A stretch of DNA of 64,000 nucleotides. It comes from Anastatus disparis. Its lineage: Eukaryota > Arthropoda > Insecta > Hymenoptera > Eupelmidae. The number at the start of each line of letters is the position of its first letter. Position 1 is the stretch's first letter. The notes under the pieces are model-generated. The model worked only from the letters and a program-made list of their open reading frames with translations. It ran no database searches and was not told the origin of the DNA. The DNA is taken from assembly GCA_017163975.1 (NCBI GenBank), contig JAFFSR010000240.1, positions 1,550,001-1,614,000 of the forward strand. Direction: 5' to 3'. This document shows positions 23,603 to 38,984 of the stretch, in pieces. Position numbers and translations under genes: made by a program.

Positions 23603-26600
23603 TTAATTAATAATCACAGAAGCTTAAAAATAATATTAATAAATTTATATAATATTTTTTATTAATAGTTTTGCATATAAAATATTGCAATAATTAATTA
23701 AGATTACTGAAATGAAATTCCATGTACTAATTAAACTATTGGAGTACAAGAATGCTAGCATTAAAAAGACACTTCTTTTCAAATGCTAAGCCCGTAAGCA
23801 TAAAATAAAAAGAAGAACAATGATATAAAAAAAATACAGAAAAAAATCTATGACCCTTTAAAGTGGCCTCCTGGCATAAAGCTCATTATTTATAGTGAAA
23901 ATAGCTACTGCTTCTTTTTATCCAGGGTATTAAAAATGCTTCAGTAATAAAACAGGAAAAGAGAAAATCCTTACGCCTTCTTTTCTTTTTTTTCTCTCTT
24001 TTTTTACGACGCTCTCGCGACTTGAAGCCTTTACCCTTCCCTATCCTTTCCCTTTTTACCCCTCGAGAGACTTTAGCTAAGGGAAAAATTGTTCGCATTA
24101 TCGTAGCCACTTGCGCGCATTTTTGCTGGGAATCTGCCAAAGAAATGAGCTAAGGGATTTTAAAGTCCGGATAATTTAGATAGTGAAGTCTACAATGGAA
24201 AAAGTAGGCTTCCCTTACTGCTACACAATTCTCTGAGGATCAGAGAAATCCTTGGACGCGCGAGATGCGACGTTTATGATCCTTCAGTAAGGACTGAAGG
24301 GAGGGAGCTAGTGCAAGCGATTATACGGAAAATGGATTTATTGGATATATAGCGTATTGCAATTGATTGACGTTGAATTAGATCTACCGAAGAGGATAAC
24401 CAAGTTTTATCTCTTTTTTTAATTATAGAATTTTTTTTATCAATAATCTATTAAAAAAATTATTTTATAAATGACCAAGATTTTTTTACACTTTTAAGCA
24501 AAAACCAAAAATTTTTTTTGATGCAATAATAAAAGATTTGCTGGATATTTGATAATAGCATTATAATTTCTATTGTAACATTATTTTATAAAATATTTTT
24601 ATAATTCGTATTATAAATGTAATTACATCATAATAAAGTGGTATTTAAAAAGCTTATTTAATTAAAGGGCATCATTCGAGTTTATGCATCCAAACAGCTG
24701 CAATGCATAGAAAAAAAGTTATTCTAAAAACAAAAATTTTCAAATCAAAGTTCATACTCTCACGACGCGTAAAAATCACAAGTGTTCTTTACAATGCGAC
24801 ACTTCGAAAACCTCAAACCCTCTTGAGTTCACTCACTTTTTCTTTTTTCCCTTTTTTTTTATTTCATTTGTCATTTTTTCGAATGGAGTACACACTCGTT
24901 GTTTTCAGTTGGCATTCCGAAATATTGTACAAACTGTATAGAGCCGTCGAATCTTTGTATATAGAGAGAAAGACCCTTCAGCGAATATGCGCGCTAGTGC
25001 AATTCTCGTGAGGATTTCCACGGAAATTGAATGCAAAAAGAGATTTTGTGAACTCTATAAAATTATAGAGTGCAGTTCGTGAAATAAATACAATATTTGC
25101 TGAAATTCAGCTGAAATGAAATTTGCTTCAAAGAATATATGTTTATGTTTAGGTGAAATGGTTTTCAAAATTCGTTTTATATAAATTGATGTTTAAAATT
25201 ACACAAAATATCAAGTTTGATTTTAAATTCTATTAGGATTTATTCTTTTTAAATTTTGTTATTGAGAAGATTTTATTTATTAAAGATATTAGTTTAATTG
25301 AATTTTAATTTACGTTTTTATAAATGTAGACCAAAATTTCTGCATATTTGAAGTCATGCTTTAAGATTTTTAATTAGTTTCATTCAAATAGTATTAAGAT
25401 TTAGATGATAGATTTCGTACATCTTGTTTATTTCAAAGTATACGCATCTTCTTATTTAGTTGCCTAAGTTATCATGTTTGAAATTAGTTATAAAATATAA
25501 AATTAAAATTCATTAGTAATTTTAAGCAAGATCTACATAATATTAATCTTCAGTGCTTTTCAAAACTTTCTTTTCCTCTTACTCGTTCATGTACAGCATC
25601 AATAGTACATAGATAATGGAAAATAACTTTAAAGCAATAATAAAAATTTATAACAATTTACAAAATACTATTAATAATGTTTTAAATTTTCATATCTAAC
25701 CTCACGTTCCTTACATAAATAATCATAATGCATAGTCACTAAAAAAATAATAAATTAGATACCAAAATTAGATTAAATCAAGGATCATTGAAAACTTGAA
25801 AATATTTAAAAAAATAAGAAGTTATCTCCCTCTGTGAATTAAAGATCAAATAAACTATCTTGATATTTTGATTTAAAGTCCCAGTGCGTGCCAAAAAACC
25901 AATCTTTTCGACTCCATTCATATGACTCTCTGCAACAATCGTTTCTCAAATCTTAATCTTCGTGCACGTGGATATTTCTCTAAAATCAACGAAACCTCGA
26001 CAAATAGTTACTATAAATAGTGGTATATTTACGCGTCTCATATAATTCCTTGATAGAACAAGCAAACTATAAAGCTGCGAAGCTCATTCTGTACATCCTG
26101 AAAATTTACAGCCGCTTCTCTGTTTCTTTGTAAACGAAGCGAAGAGGGAAAAAAAATAAGTTAAAGTCAGTAAACACCTTTTGCAATTGAGTATGTATAA
26201 GTCAAAGCTAGTTAAACGAGCATGCAAAAGGAGGAGAGAGCTGTTACAACGATAAAAAAACTCTGGAGATTTGAATTTTTAGAAAAAAAAAAGAAAAACT
26301 ACGAAAAAAGGAAAGATAAGTTTCTCTCTTTTTATTTCTAAAGAATTTCTAGCAAACGAAGAGGCTTTTTGCTGTCGCGTACACGAGAGAAGAGAAGATA
26401 TATTTATATAATACGCACGAGCGAACAGACAAGCGCTATACAAGGCTTGTAAGTTCAAGCGAAAATATTAAAGGTTTTTACGAAGTTATGTCTCAAGATA
26501 CGTTATATGTATACTTGCTTCGGTTATTTCTACAATTCAGATATTTTAAGAGATATATATACACGTCGTCTGTGTATCTTTTATCAAACGCTATTCAAAT

Positions 26601-29600
26601 AAATTAAGAATTTGCAATAGGGATGCACTGCTTCAAATATAGTTATTTGATAGATTATATTTATTCAGATGTCATATTTTTCACATTATTATTCGAATGA
26701 TTCTTTTTATATTTTACAGTTATTAAAACGGTTAATGCAAATTTCTTTTCGTTGAGAAAATTCAAGTTTTACAATAATTAAAAAATAAGATTCTAAATGC
26801 CAGTAATATAGTAATGCTTTATGTGAATTTGAAGATCCCTTTATTGAACCATTTGATTTCAACTGAATCAAATACTCAAACAGTTTAATTATCGAGAGCA
26901 GATATATTTGAATTTCTGCTAAGGACGTATTCAATCAAACCAGATGAAAGACGAATCATTTCTGAATACAATATAATACAAATCGTTCTCTTCATATATT
27001 TCAAAGGCTTAAAATCAATGCAGTTTAATATTTGTTCTTCGTGTCTTAGTTCATTTTCAAAGATCCAAATAGTAATAATGTATTCATGTATAAATTATTG
27101 AAAATTAAAATAATGAAATTTATCATTTTTTCAAATAAATATATATTTTATAATAACAGAGCATTTTTCGAACAGTTTTTCTTAATTATAAAAAAAGAGA
27201 AAAAAAATTAAACTATGCAGTTTGCATTGGTATTCTGATTAAAAAATGCTTCTAGAAGCCTTGGTGTTTGCAGAAAATCGAAAACACCGCATTAGTCAGG
27301 ATGCGCACGTGTTTGTTACGAACTGTCATGGAAAGAAAATTGCCGCAAAAGTGGTGGCGAGAGAGAGGTGAGTCAATACAAGCTTCTTCTATTTGCAAAG
27401 GTTCGTATAGATAGAGCACAGAGAAAAAAAAAAGAAAAAAGAAACGAACGCTCAAAGAAAGAAGGAGAAAAAAAAATACTCGAGAAAAAGCTTTAGAAAA
27501 TCTGTAGGAGGGCATTTACAAATAGAAGATCAATGCAAGGCGAATGAACGTGCATTGCTTGTAAAGTGAGTCTCATTTGATTTGATAATAGCAATCACAT
27601 TATAACCGTACTTTCTTCTGCAATCCAAATGCTTTCGTATTAGTCCTTATTTTAATACTGATTGAAAATGTAAGTTACGCCTCCACTAGGGGTGGAAATA
27701 ATGACCGCTATAGATATTAATGAAATAAGAAAAAAAAAGTTAACCGGATAAATGTAGTTAATGAATTTCCTTAAATTTTCTCGCAAACTGGACATTTATA
27801 TACGTGTATGTTCAAGGTTTTTGCTTCTAGAGTGCATAATGGAAGGCAATTAATCTTTGGACTACACAAGTACGTTTTGAACTCACGTCGCGTATTTATG
27901 TTGTCGTAAACGAAGCTACTTTGTGGCAAATGAGTATTGCGCTTGTTAAACAACCTTTATTTTTTTCGTAAAGTACAAAAAAAGTACGCAAGATCCATTT
28001 TAGTTTTATACATGGATAGAAAATTTTGTTAATGCTTGCTAATTCATTTAATTTACGAATCTTTTGAGAATATTTTATTTGCAGTAACATTTCTGAAATC
28101 AAAATAAAACGAACTGAAAAATTCAAAATAAAATTTTATTAAATATATTATTCAACTCTAAGTAGCAAAATGATTTTCAAAAACTAAAATTTTATAATTT
28201 TATATTAATGAATAAAATCAAATTTTAAGTACACTTCAAGTAATTTTTAGGATAATAGGAATATAACCATTACAATATTATAAATGTGCGTATTTGATAT
28301 TTAAGTCGTTCCATTATCGTTTAAATTTTGCATTAAAATTAACTATACAAAGCTTTAATAATTAATGAGTATTAGGGCAATTCAAAATGAACATTCTGAT
28401 AATGATTTCATAAATTGATAATATATATTTCAATATTTAAGTTAAAGTTGCTCTATTTATTCTTCTAAATTTTTGAAATCGTAAGCATTTAACGTTGAAC
28501 GTGAAAATGATATTTTTTATTAAAGAGAATAAATATTCATATTATGATTTAATTTTTTAAAGGTAACTGTAAAAAAGTATAATTTAATAAAAAGAAATTT
28601 AATTCAATGATAAATATTTGATTGAATCGATCAGTTCATAAAATATTATTAGGCGTACATTCAATAAAAAATTCATCATTCAAAACACATCACATTGCAA
28701 TTTATGTAATCAATTTATAGAATATTTTTCTCATTTTTTCGTCTTCATATTTTCTTAATGATTACATTTTTCGTTAAGAATTGTATTTTTCCAGTTTCAA
28801 AATATATAATGAATAAGATAATTCATTTGCAAAACATTCAGTAACATTAAAAATTCTTGAAGAATAAAAAATAAACTTGGTAAAATAAATTGATTTACTT
28901 ATTATTAAATACATAATAAAATTACCTATATAATTTTTATTAGGTTTTAGAATACGTTCGTGAGAGGGACATATAATGAAATACGAAGTACGTGCACATT
29001 GAAATACAATAAACGCAAGCGGGTCAAAGAGGAAAAAACTTCGAAGTATCTCTGCTATAAGAACAAGCTCTAAATTGATCGAAAGTACAAGAGAAATAAA
29101 AAAAAGAGAAGTTGAGTATATCATGTTCTATATAACAACAGCCCACTCAAAAGAACTTTGGTGTGTCGTGAAAGAAAAATTCTAACCGGCGACAATTCCG
29201 GAAACACGAGGGAGACCAGATTTTTCGTTCTTGCTGCACCAATGTATAGCAACGCGTTTGTAACAACGCGACAATAGGCCACGATCAATAAACAGGATAG
29301 CAAAGTGCCGGACACAACCTAGCAGCAAGTTCAATTCTCTTCCTCGCTTGCTCTTCAGAAAGAATAAAGAACAAAAATCGCGTGAAATCCTGTGGTTGCA
29401 TAGGAAAATAAGAGTCTAAAGCTATAAAAGAATTGTTTCCTTTAAGTGTATAGATTTTGATAGTGTTTACAAAGAAATAAGTAAAAATGATAAATTTATT
29501 GAATTAATTATGAATTATCGTTTACTAAATTTATTATAAACTTAAAATAAAAATTTTTTATCTTTTTGTATTGTAAAATAAGATTTCCAAAAGTTCTTTA

Positions 29601-32600
29601 TTTAAATGAAACATAACAGTACCAATTCCCTATTGTAAATATTGACGTTCCAATTGTAAAGATTTATTCACGTTTCTTATTTAAATTTTCTTTGAATTGA
29701 CATTTTCAAAAACGCTTTAAGCAACATGGAAAAGTTATACATAGAAAAATTTTAAATTCAATGATTCCATAACAAAAATTTTTCTTCTAACAGAAGAACT
29801 ACATCACTAGCAATACTGTATAAATTTACCTTTCTAAGCGATTTTCCTATAAAATTTTCACTATGAAACAAGTTTTTCCGAACCCCATATTTCAATGTTA
29901 AAATATTTAAAGACTACAGAGTCGACACAGAACTCTAACAAATAGAATATAGCTATAAAAAGGAAAGATCAGCTATATATATAGAAAAGCGAACACGAGT
30001 ATAAACAAAGACAGAAGAAACTGATCGAAAGCGGATAGAAGCACAATCTAGCCATCGACAAGAACCCACACAGATGCGGTAACAAGAAATTGTTCCACAA
30101 ACACAAGGAAGATTAAGAGTTTACTACATAAAGGAGAGAAAGAGAAGAGAGAAGTTTTGGAGGGTTAATTCAAACTTGTCCTCGTATCTCTTGAGCAGTA
30201 GCTCTATTCTCCAACCGATGAAAATTTGAAGAACGCTTACGTAAACCATTGGCCAATCAACGGACGATGAGATTACTTTACCAAAATATGTAAAATTTTA
30301 AATACTAGTTGTATACATCCCAAAATTTCATCTACACCAAAGCGATATTCGGATAATTTAGTTGCAATGATGTTGCGAGTTTTCGATTTACGAAGCTCTC
30401 TATGTGTATAGAGAGAAGAGCTTCAAACCATATCGCGGCATCAAAAACACTGTCGCATATACCGGATAATACAATGGAATATTCAATGAGCAGGCTCTAG
30501 TTTGATTATACGAGACAATGCTCTATTATTTACAAGATTTCAACAAGCGTGAGGAGTTCATGAACCTTTCATAGCTCATTGCTTGCCATCCACTATCTTC
30601 ATGATATTGGATTGTATTATCAGATGTGTGTCAATGTTTTAGAAAACTAATGGGATATTTTGTTTTAATATGCTTTTATTTTTAATGTTACAATTACATC
30701 GATGCATTTTCTTTTGCCAATATAGTATATAAATTATAAACTTTATTAGGTACGAATCAATGAAGTGTATTGAAGTGTAATGAAGATAAATTTTTACCTT
30801 TACCTTAATCGTATTTTACTTGTTTATTGCAAACAAAATTCCATGTGGTTTAACTGTAATTTATTAACCTGATGGATTATAATCGATTACAATAAAAATT
30901 TTCACATTTTTTTCCGAAGAAAAATAAAAGAAAAAAATGCTAATTGAATTCTAGTATCGATCCCAATGAAAAAATCAAATAAAAAGTGAATGCTTTAAGA
31001 CTGCCTCGATATTCAGTATAAGATGACGTTGTGCAGACTTTAGAAGTATGCGATGAACACTTTAAGAAAATAAACTGCATATGAGTTGCTTGCTGCTTGT
31101 ACGGTACGCTTAAGCCATTAATAACTCCCATAAGGTACATTTTTCGCTGGAGCCGTCAGCAGAAAAGCTCGTAAAGATGATAAATGAAGACGAGCGGGAT
31201 AGCGAACAAAAAATCATGGTCTAATGTAACATGAACGGCCCACTGAACAAATAGTTGCTTATATAGAACCACAAACCTGAAGAACTTTGCCAATGTTTCT
31301 TTACTTAGCGTTCTTTTTTTCTTCTTTTTCTCTTGATTGTTAGGTACACCGAAAAAACATTACTTTTTCGGGAACAAACAATTCTTGAGTAAAAAGTCAA
31401 CATCAAATTATTTTGTTAAAAAAATAAATAAATAAATATGTATAAAATTCCATGAATCAACAAAATATAAAATGTCTTGTACTGATTTTGAAAAAAAAAA
31501 TTATCATTTTTATGTTTTTTTATAATTACAATATGATTTTATACTTGAATTAAATCAAATTTTTTATTAGGTATAATAAAGATTTAGTACACTTTTGTTA
31601 TTTTTAATACTAAAAAAAAATTTCTCGCTTATGAATTTTTCTTTGAAATATCAGTTGTATATTTATGAAAAAGTCACACTGCTCAAGCTTCTTTAATTTT
31701 TTGTTCACTCTTGCACAAAACAGTACACAGAATCATTCATTTTGCAACATCTGTCATTCAAAGAGGGATAATTCTATTAAAAAAATATACACATACAATG
31801 ATTTTCATTAATAAGAGATTTTACTTATAAGCTCATTAAAATTTTGCATGAGTTAAAGATTAAAATGACGTTTTTAGGAAAAGAATTATTTCAACGAATT
31901 TTTGCACTGTAACAAATGCAAAAGCCAAATGAACCAGACAGGATTGAATAATACATGCAAGCATCAGTCAAAACGAGTACGACATTGACAAATTAATTAA
32001 ATTTGCATAATACCGAAATACTATGATACGTTCGGTGAATTATTTATTACTTGCACAACTAAAAATTCAAATGACAAAAAGAGACATCTTATTCACTGAT
32101 GTATTCAAAGTACACTAGTGAATCCGTGGTAAAAAAGTAAAAAAAGTACTTATATAAACAAGAGAAGGGATAGTAAAACAAATAAACAAACCGAATCTTC
32201 ACAGTAAAAGCTTTACTATCTGTATTTACCCGCAGCGCATTTATTTTTCGATAAAAACTTGGAGGGTTTATTTTTCGCCTGTGGTTAAAATTCTACCGTG
32301 TTAACCGCATATGTATACACGATGTGCTTGGATTTATAACGCTTTTTACAATCGTATATACAACTGTAGGGGCTGCTAAAACCGTAAACCAAAAAATTCA
32401 AAGATGACGCGCACTGGCTTTCAAACGGATTGTCATATGTACATACGAACAAATATACGGAAATAAATTCCCTACAAAAAAAAGCAATGAGTTTTTCTTT
32501 ATCAATGGAAGTTTAAAATCTACTGCTTTTAATCAAGTTTCCAGAGCTATTGCCATGTAAAATTTTAATGTAGATCTACTTCTATAAATTATTTAAAAGA

Positions 32601-34834
32601 TTTACACTCTAAAATTTTTGTTTTGGTTTTCTCAAAATTGTATTAATTTCATAAATTTTGGCAATCATCTATTTATACCAGAAGAATATTTTAATAAAAT
32701 GATGAAGTGGAGAGTTTAGTAAAATTAGAACCGGACTTTAGTGCAAATAAAATGAAACTCTATACTCTAATTTTATCATGTAATCTACTTTGAAGTGGAG
32801 ATACAAACTAAATATTAAACTATTACAATTTTAAAGAGGATCATTTTTAAAGTTTTATTTGAACTCATGATTTTTATTTGCAAATAAATAAATAATTATT
32901 TTTATTTTTAATCAAAAAAGTAATAATTTCTCAAAATATTTTTTTGATGAATACTAGAAATTTTTATTTGTTACCCGTAAGCTTTACTTCTAACTAGAAT
33001 AATATCATAAGCTTTATTAAAAGTTTGAATGAATTTTCATTCAAATGTTTCGTTTCGAATCGTAAAATAATTTGTTTTTAATTGTTATTATCTTCAAATA
33101 TTAAAACAAAACCTATGAATCCAAAAATTAATGACGCCATTGTCCTTATTGTCATATCATTACATGAAACTTGCTCGGTTGCTTTAATCTGCTATCTTTT
33201 TCAGCATCACATAACGAAATTCCTGCTACGCGCATAAGTACCACACGTAAAAAAATCCAATGAAAATAATGTGCGATGTGGCCTAGTACTCGTTCCCGAA
33301 AAAAAGTCATCATGAGTTGAAAACAGCCGAGGAAGTTTGTTCGGCCACTTCGCGCGTTAGCATACGGTAAAATTGCAATGTAATTACAGGCCCATCAAGC
33401 GCCCGACTAAAGTTTACATAAAAAGCAACGACGACCACGAACTTTTTCTCTTTCCTTAAAGATTTTTATGGTTCAGAAGAAAACGAGCAACTATTTCAAC
33501 AGATCGTCCTAAATTGAAAATTTATCTCAAGAGGGTCAGACTCAAAAGAAAGATGAGAGGTACAAACAGCTAAGAAAAAGGAGCTTTCGTTTAACTTTTA
33601 TTTATAGTACTATCTTGTATATTGTTACTTACTATTTTTATAGTGCACTTTTTATTATAAGAACAATTACAAAGTTCGAGATATTCTTTTTCAGAAGTTA
33701 TTAGTTTTTAAAAATATGTGGAAATTCAATATTGTGTTTTAAAACTTTAATACTTGAAAAGTAATTGTATTAAATAAGCGTTGATGATTTTTAATATACG
33801 AGTATTTTCAAATATTTCAAGAATTTGAATATCTCCGAAAACCTGATCCACTATATCCAACAAATTTAGGGACTTAGGAATAGCAATTTGTAACCTCAAA
33901 GTCAGACGTTGAATTTGTTATTTCAAAAAAAGGCTAAAAATAGTGCGCACAGTTATCCCAATGGGATTTCAAAATGTACATCCAATCCCGATGGACATTT
34001 TAGTATAGCAAGCCATCGTAGTAAATCCCAAGAAAATTACGAAGCTATAGTCAATAGTATAAGAGAAAGGATAAGCCAATGTTCATGTCTTAGTAAGATA
34101 GTTTCAGAAATCAGGTGACCAGCCAGCTTGGCAATCGTTCAACATCCGATACACGCTGCCTTCAGAAATTCATCGAGAGTTTCTTCTCCTTTGAGAGATG
34201 ACCCATGACTGAGCTGCTGTTCCGCGAGAAAGATTCAAGGCAACTCCTTTCTAGTTTCCACTAACGAAGACAAGATAGATATCCGCTAAGAGAAGGAGAG
34301 AGAGAGAGAGAGACTTAGCGACCTGAAATTAATTGGGATGAAGCTTGAAAAACTTTGGTACAATGATGAAATTGGAACAAGGTGTTATTATCATTATTGA
34401 AATGAAAACTTCAATAATATCTCGTTCTTTTTATTTTTAAATTTTATGCTCCAACCGACAAGATTCTCCTACAATTTTTCCAACAATTCACATCAATACG
34501 ATTTTATGTCGGTTGAGTTCTAAACTTTTATTTTACTTTTGCTGAATCAATTTGACAATTATTTCATTTCTTTTCCAATTAATATATTTAATTAACACTG
34601 TAATAATCATACGAAATTATGAATATTATTTTAATTAATAAATTTAAATAATATTCATAAATGATTTTAGAAAATTTCTTATAACAGTATTTAAAACATC
34701 TACAAAATCATCAATTTCTTTTTTAAAGCATACTAAAACATTAATTTTTTTTAGAAAACTATGGTACAGCATAAGCCAAATTTTACTCCTAAATCAAGCA
34801 TTTTTATAACTTATAATTACAAAACTCAAGTAAC
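23603..34834 (-). other. Giant intron, middle segment with few transposons
   Basis: Eleven kilobases without a recognisable inserted element. AT-rich sequence alternates with short complex islands near 23950-24350, 24700-25030, 25880-26480, 27250-27530, 29000-29400, 30000-30560, 30990-31330, 32190-32470, 33180-33600 and 34100-34320. A 62-codon stretch at 33920-34115 is richer in GC than its neighbours and ends at ATCAG|GTGACC on the plus strand, but its protein (for example SIASHRSKSQENYEAIVNSI) is not recognised. (GA)n lies at 34296-34313. Confidence 0.45.
34296..34313. repeat. (GA)n microsatellite
   Basis: A GA dinucleotide run following AGAAGGAGAG. Confidence 0.9.
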
Positions 34835-34838
34835 TTAA

Positions 34839-35240
34839 GAGGATATCGTAGTTCTGCTGTTCCTAATAATATTTTTATTCAAAGTTCATGAGTAAACAGT
34901 GCGTCAAATCAAATTCTTTCACTTCAGTAAGAAAATTCGTAAGATTAATCCTTAGCGCGGACAAGTCAAGAAATTTAACAAAATAATATACATAAAAAGT
35001 TATAAACAAACTTTCGATATATACTATTTTGAGGTTAGGTTCATCGAGCTTGATATCTAATTTTCATTCAAAGTTCATAAAAAAATATGAAGCTAAATTG
35101 AATTTTTAATTTAACAAAAATTATTGTATTAATATAGTTTTACCGCGGACAAGTCATTATATTTGTTTAAATAGTAAATTTAAAAAGATATCAGTAAGAT
35201 AAAAAAAGCAAAAATCGATTCCAACAACTACGACATCCCG
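34839..35240 (+). mobile_element. 403-bp TTAA element family, divergent copy C (402 bp)
   Basis: Flanked by TTAA at 34835-34838 and 35241-35244, in the same orientation as copies A and B. It is clearly diverged across its length but collinear, and keeps CGCGGACAAG and TTAACAAAAATTATTGTA. Its own ends pair with each other (GGATATCGTAGTTCT against inverted GGATGTCGTAGTTGT), while both differ from the copy A/B ends. It therefore represents a separate subfamily. Confidence 0.85.
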
Positions 35241-35244
35241 TTAA

Positions 35245-38200
35245 AGCCCGTTGAAATTAAATATTTGTCATTATCTTAATTTATACATGTCAGAAGTAAG
35301 CTCTTCAAGTTTCATAAAAATCCATGATTCAGAAGTGTGACACCCCTGGAGATTGAATTTACAGACAACAAAACTTATTAAAAGCTTTCATCTATATGTA
35401 TCCACGTTAATGCATGCATTATTACAGATTTCCATTGTACACAATTTGTGGGTAATATAATGTATAATATAATTCGATTATTACAACTATTATCTTTTGA
35501 ATGAACATGCAATTTACCACCAATGTATGTATTTTCAATATTCTGCTGGTAAACAAATTTAATATTAATGAGCTTATAATTTATAAAATAATTTGAAAAT
35601 CGCTTTTCTATAATGCAGCCAAAGAAATATTTTTTGCATTTCTCTTTATCGAATTAAAATACTTTGTATTTAACCAAATGTAAAGCATGACCGATTCGCA
35701 AACCACCTTAGAAACTTACTCGAGTTAAAAACTTAATTTAAATTCCAATCGTTAAATTCAAAGCATTATAAAACTATATAAAAGACGAGGTTGCAATAAA
35801 AGCTCTTACGCCGTAGAATTTCAAGGTCGATCAAGCACCGTAAGTTTCACGAGCGTGTAGAAGAGAAAAAAAAAGAGAATAAGGCTGTTGCAAAGAGGTC
35901 AAAAACTTCACGACTTCCAAGAGAGAAAGGTAATATGTCGAAGGTTTTAAAGGAAAGCCAAGCACCGGAATTCACGGATCGTTGATCTTGCTTGGACTCT
36001 TCTTCGAAACTTAATCGTCGAGAGAGCTTGCAGAAGATCGCTGCAGAAAAAATAAGAAAGTAAAAAGGCAGAATAAAAGAAAGACAAAGAGTAGAAAATG
36101 AAAGAAACATTGAACGAAATTTTATAATCGTCATATACTAAACGAGTAATATGTCATACGCAGAGACAAATTACATTTTGAGTAATAAAATTCATTCTCA
36201 CAGATTAATTGATCTTTAGAAAATTGGAATTTATCTGATGTTCTAAATTTTAGGAAATAATAGTATCAATATCACTTTATGTTCAAAACGTTTGGAAACT
36301 TTATTTTATCAAAGCACTAAAGTCTATTTGAGTAGACAAGCAAAGATTTACAAGTGCTTTTACAACTCTAACTTACAGCTTTTTTTCCAGAAAATACTGA
36401 TAAAGCGTAAAGTGACAACGGTCCACCATTAAAACAGTACTTGGAAAGATAAACATTGAAGGGAAAATAGTTAAAATTGGTTGTTTTGAACTTTTTACTG
36501 AAAATAATATTTAAATAACTAAAAAATAATATTTTCAAAATAGCATAACACTGAAACTATATGCTATTTATAAAAGCTTCTTACATAGCTGTCCCCAAAT
36601 CATAAATATGTTAATCTCAACAAGGTCAAATTATAAGGTGGGGTCACTCGTTACTCGAACACATATCCGTAAATAAAAGCAATAACAAAGCTATCTTATC
36701 AGAAAAGCGGCTAAGAAATTCGGTAGGCTTATCAATGCTTCTGCTACTCCTGCATTAATATTTTTTATTTAAAAATTTTGTTAAAACTTTAAGAGATGTT
36801 TTCTTATATATAAATATAAAAAAAACTAGAGTTATAGAATTTAACATTTGATACTTACGAAGCAAGGTGGTATAATAACAATAATTTTACGAAACAGAAC
36901 AAAAATTAACATTATTTTAAAGAAGCGTAAGTGAGCACGTGTTATCTTTCCACAATTAATATAACATTTAGTAAACTTTATATTGAAAATTTGAGTTAAA
37001 AATTAATTTATCTATTAAATTAAATTATATCAACGTAGAGAGCCGTGTATTTGATTTAAAGCAAATATAGTAACTATTGCTGTACGTATTTTTGAGTAAT
37101 TAAGCAGGGGGATTAATGTAACACTCATAATACCAAATTTGAGTGAACCCTTTTTTCGCTCACACTTTAAGATTAAGTATGAAGCAGCTTAGCTACCTTC
37201 AGATTATTAAGCTACCAAAAGGTTATTCTCTCCAAAATCCACTATAAGGTAGAAATAGTAGTAGTGTAGTTGTTTGGCATGCTAAACGGATGATAGTGAT
37301 ACTATTAGGGAATGCACCTCATGCTAAACTGCGTGCAAACTGGCGGCTCTCTTTCTCTTGGAAATTCTCTCCCTCTTTTACTGAACTGATCTCATTTACA
37401 CCTGCGGCTGTCTATCAGTCTCTCCCCTTTCTCTAGCTTCGTCTAAAATGTCGTATAATTTTCCCATTAGAGTTTCTCTGACTACCGCGTGTTTGGCCGT
37501 AAACGCTTGGCATGCGCTATTTGCGAGCGAAGATGGCCATTTTAGAGATATAAATCAAACGTAGATCCCCCTTTCCTTCGACGAGAACAGTTGTTCACGT
37601 TACGCGCATTGACCGCATTCTCTGTCTTTCTCTATCTCTTTCTCTCCTTCTGTCTTGAATAAGAGCGATAGTTAGCACAAAAATGATGAGTATAAGAAGA
37701 ATGTAATAGGTTAGTTACGCAAAGTTTAAGCGTATGTTTTATTATTTTGAATTTGAAACTCGCAGACTGTTAACTATTAATTCTAGTTCAGTCTTTAATG
37801 ATAGTGTATTTTGAAATGGAGAGGAGGTTTATTAATTACAAAAAGAGAAATCTTATCATGAATGATTTGTCAGATTTATCAATTTTTTTTTGCTAAGAAT
37901 GAGCTGTTGGAATGCAAATATCAATAATTAAAATCATTCAAATTCTCAATTCTCATATTTTCTATTTTCCAAACTTTAGTCTTAGAAATAAGTAGCTGAA
38001 TATTTAATTTTCATTTTACGCAATACTGCACGTTCATTATACTTATCAAAAATTTTAATATTTCATGTTTATAAATACATAATATATTTACTATAAAAAG
38101 TAAATATTCCTTAATAAGATTGAACATTATTAAATATTTAAAAACTGTATAATGCTATATAACTAGATTTAAAACATCGATTATTTTCTGATTTAATTAA

Positions 38201-38984
38201 TATCTTGATTATATCTTTTATTTTAATTTCAAATTCAATTTTAATGATCAAATAAAATCAAGTGAAAAAAAAACTCCTGCGAGGGATTCCAATTAACCTT
38301 ATTTTTTCTCGTAAATGCGATTTATGTGACCATTTAAATGTCACAAAAGCATTAATAAAAATGAAATGACGCAATAACAAAAAATATCTACGTATCTATA
38401 GAATCACTAGATTTCATTAGTTTATTTTACCTTTTCAATTAACAGTATTTTATCACAAATATTCCATATTTATTATTAAAATTTCATTTCGCCTATATAA
38501 ATTTTGAATGTCATAATACAATTTAGCAGCTTTAAAAGTACATCTTTTGATAACTTTAAAATCACGGCTTTTGTTAAAATTTAACTAATTTGACTTTTAC
38601 TATCGAAATAGAAATTAAAAAGAGGACTAAAAGTGAACTAAAATTTAAATTCACACGATGTTTAAAAATTTAATTCTCGATAAGTTATATTTTTTTATAA
38701 ATAATATAAATATTTAAATTTTCAGTTTATTACATTGATAATGACATTTTAATTTTATTAAATTTAATTTTGTAATAAACAATATGAAAATGTTTAATAT
38801 CAAGTCCTCTGTATATATTCATCAATTCCAAGTATTAGCACCGTCGAGAACGTTTTTCTTTGAATTCTTTCATACGTTTTAATTTCGTGGCCTAGGGCAA
38901 GAATTTAGCATTTTGCGATCTGTATACAAGAAGCAAAAATTGATTTTGCAGCTTGAGGAAAAATGATAATCTAGTTTTACTTAC
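35245..38984. other. AT-rich intronic sequence with GC-richer island at 37290-37680
   Basis: Includes a 95-codon minus-strand open frame at 35847-36134 with a hydrophobic start and no recognised domain. The island at 37290-37680 is listed separately. The rest is simple AT-rich sequence. Confidence 0.5.
37290..37680. promoter_or_regulatory. Pyrimidine-rich, GC-elevated island; possible regulatory element
   Basis: Contains many CT runs (CTCTTTCTCTTGG, TCTCTCCCCTTTCTC, CTCTTTCTCTCC) framing a central stretch with GGCCGTAAACGCTTGG, GCGAGCGAAGATGGCC and GTTACGCGCATTGACCGC. CT/GA clusters with CpG words inside an AT-rich intron suggest an enhancer or Polycomb/GAGA-type element. No coding frame is evident. 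This rests on composition alone. Confidence 0.35.

Noticed and set aside
35847..36134. A 95-codon minus-strand open frame with a hydrophobic start resembling a signal peptide
   Set aside because: The hydrophobic start arises from an A/G-rich plus strand, and there is no recognised mature domain or splice context.
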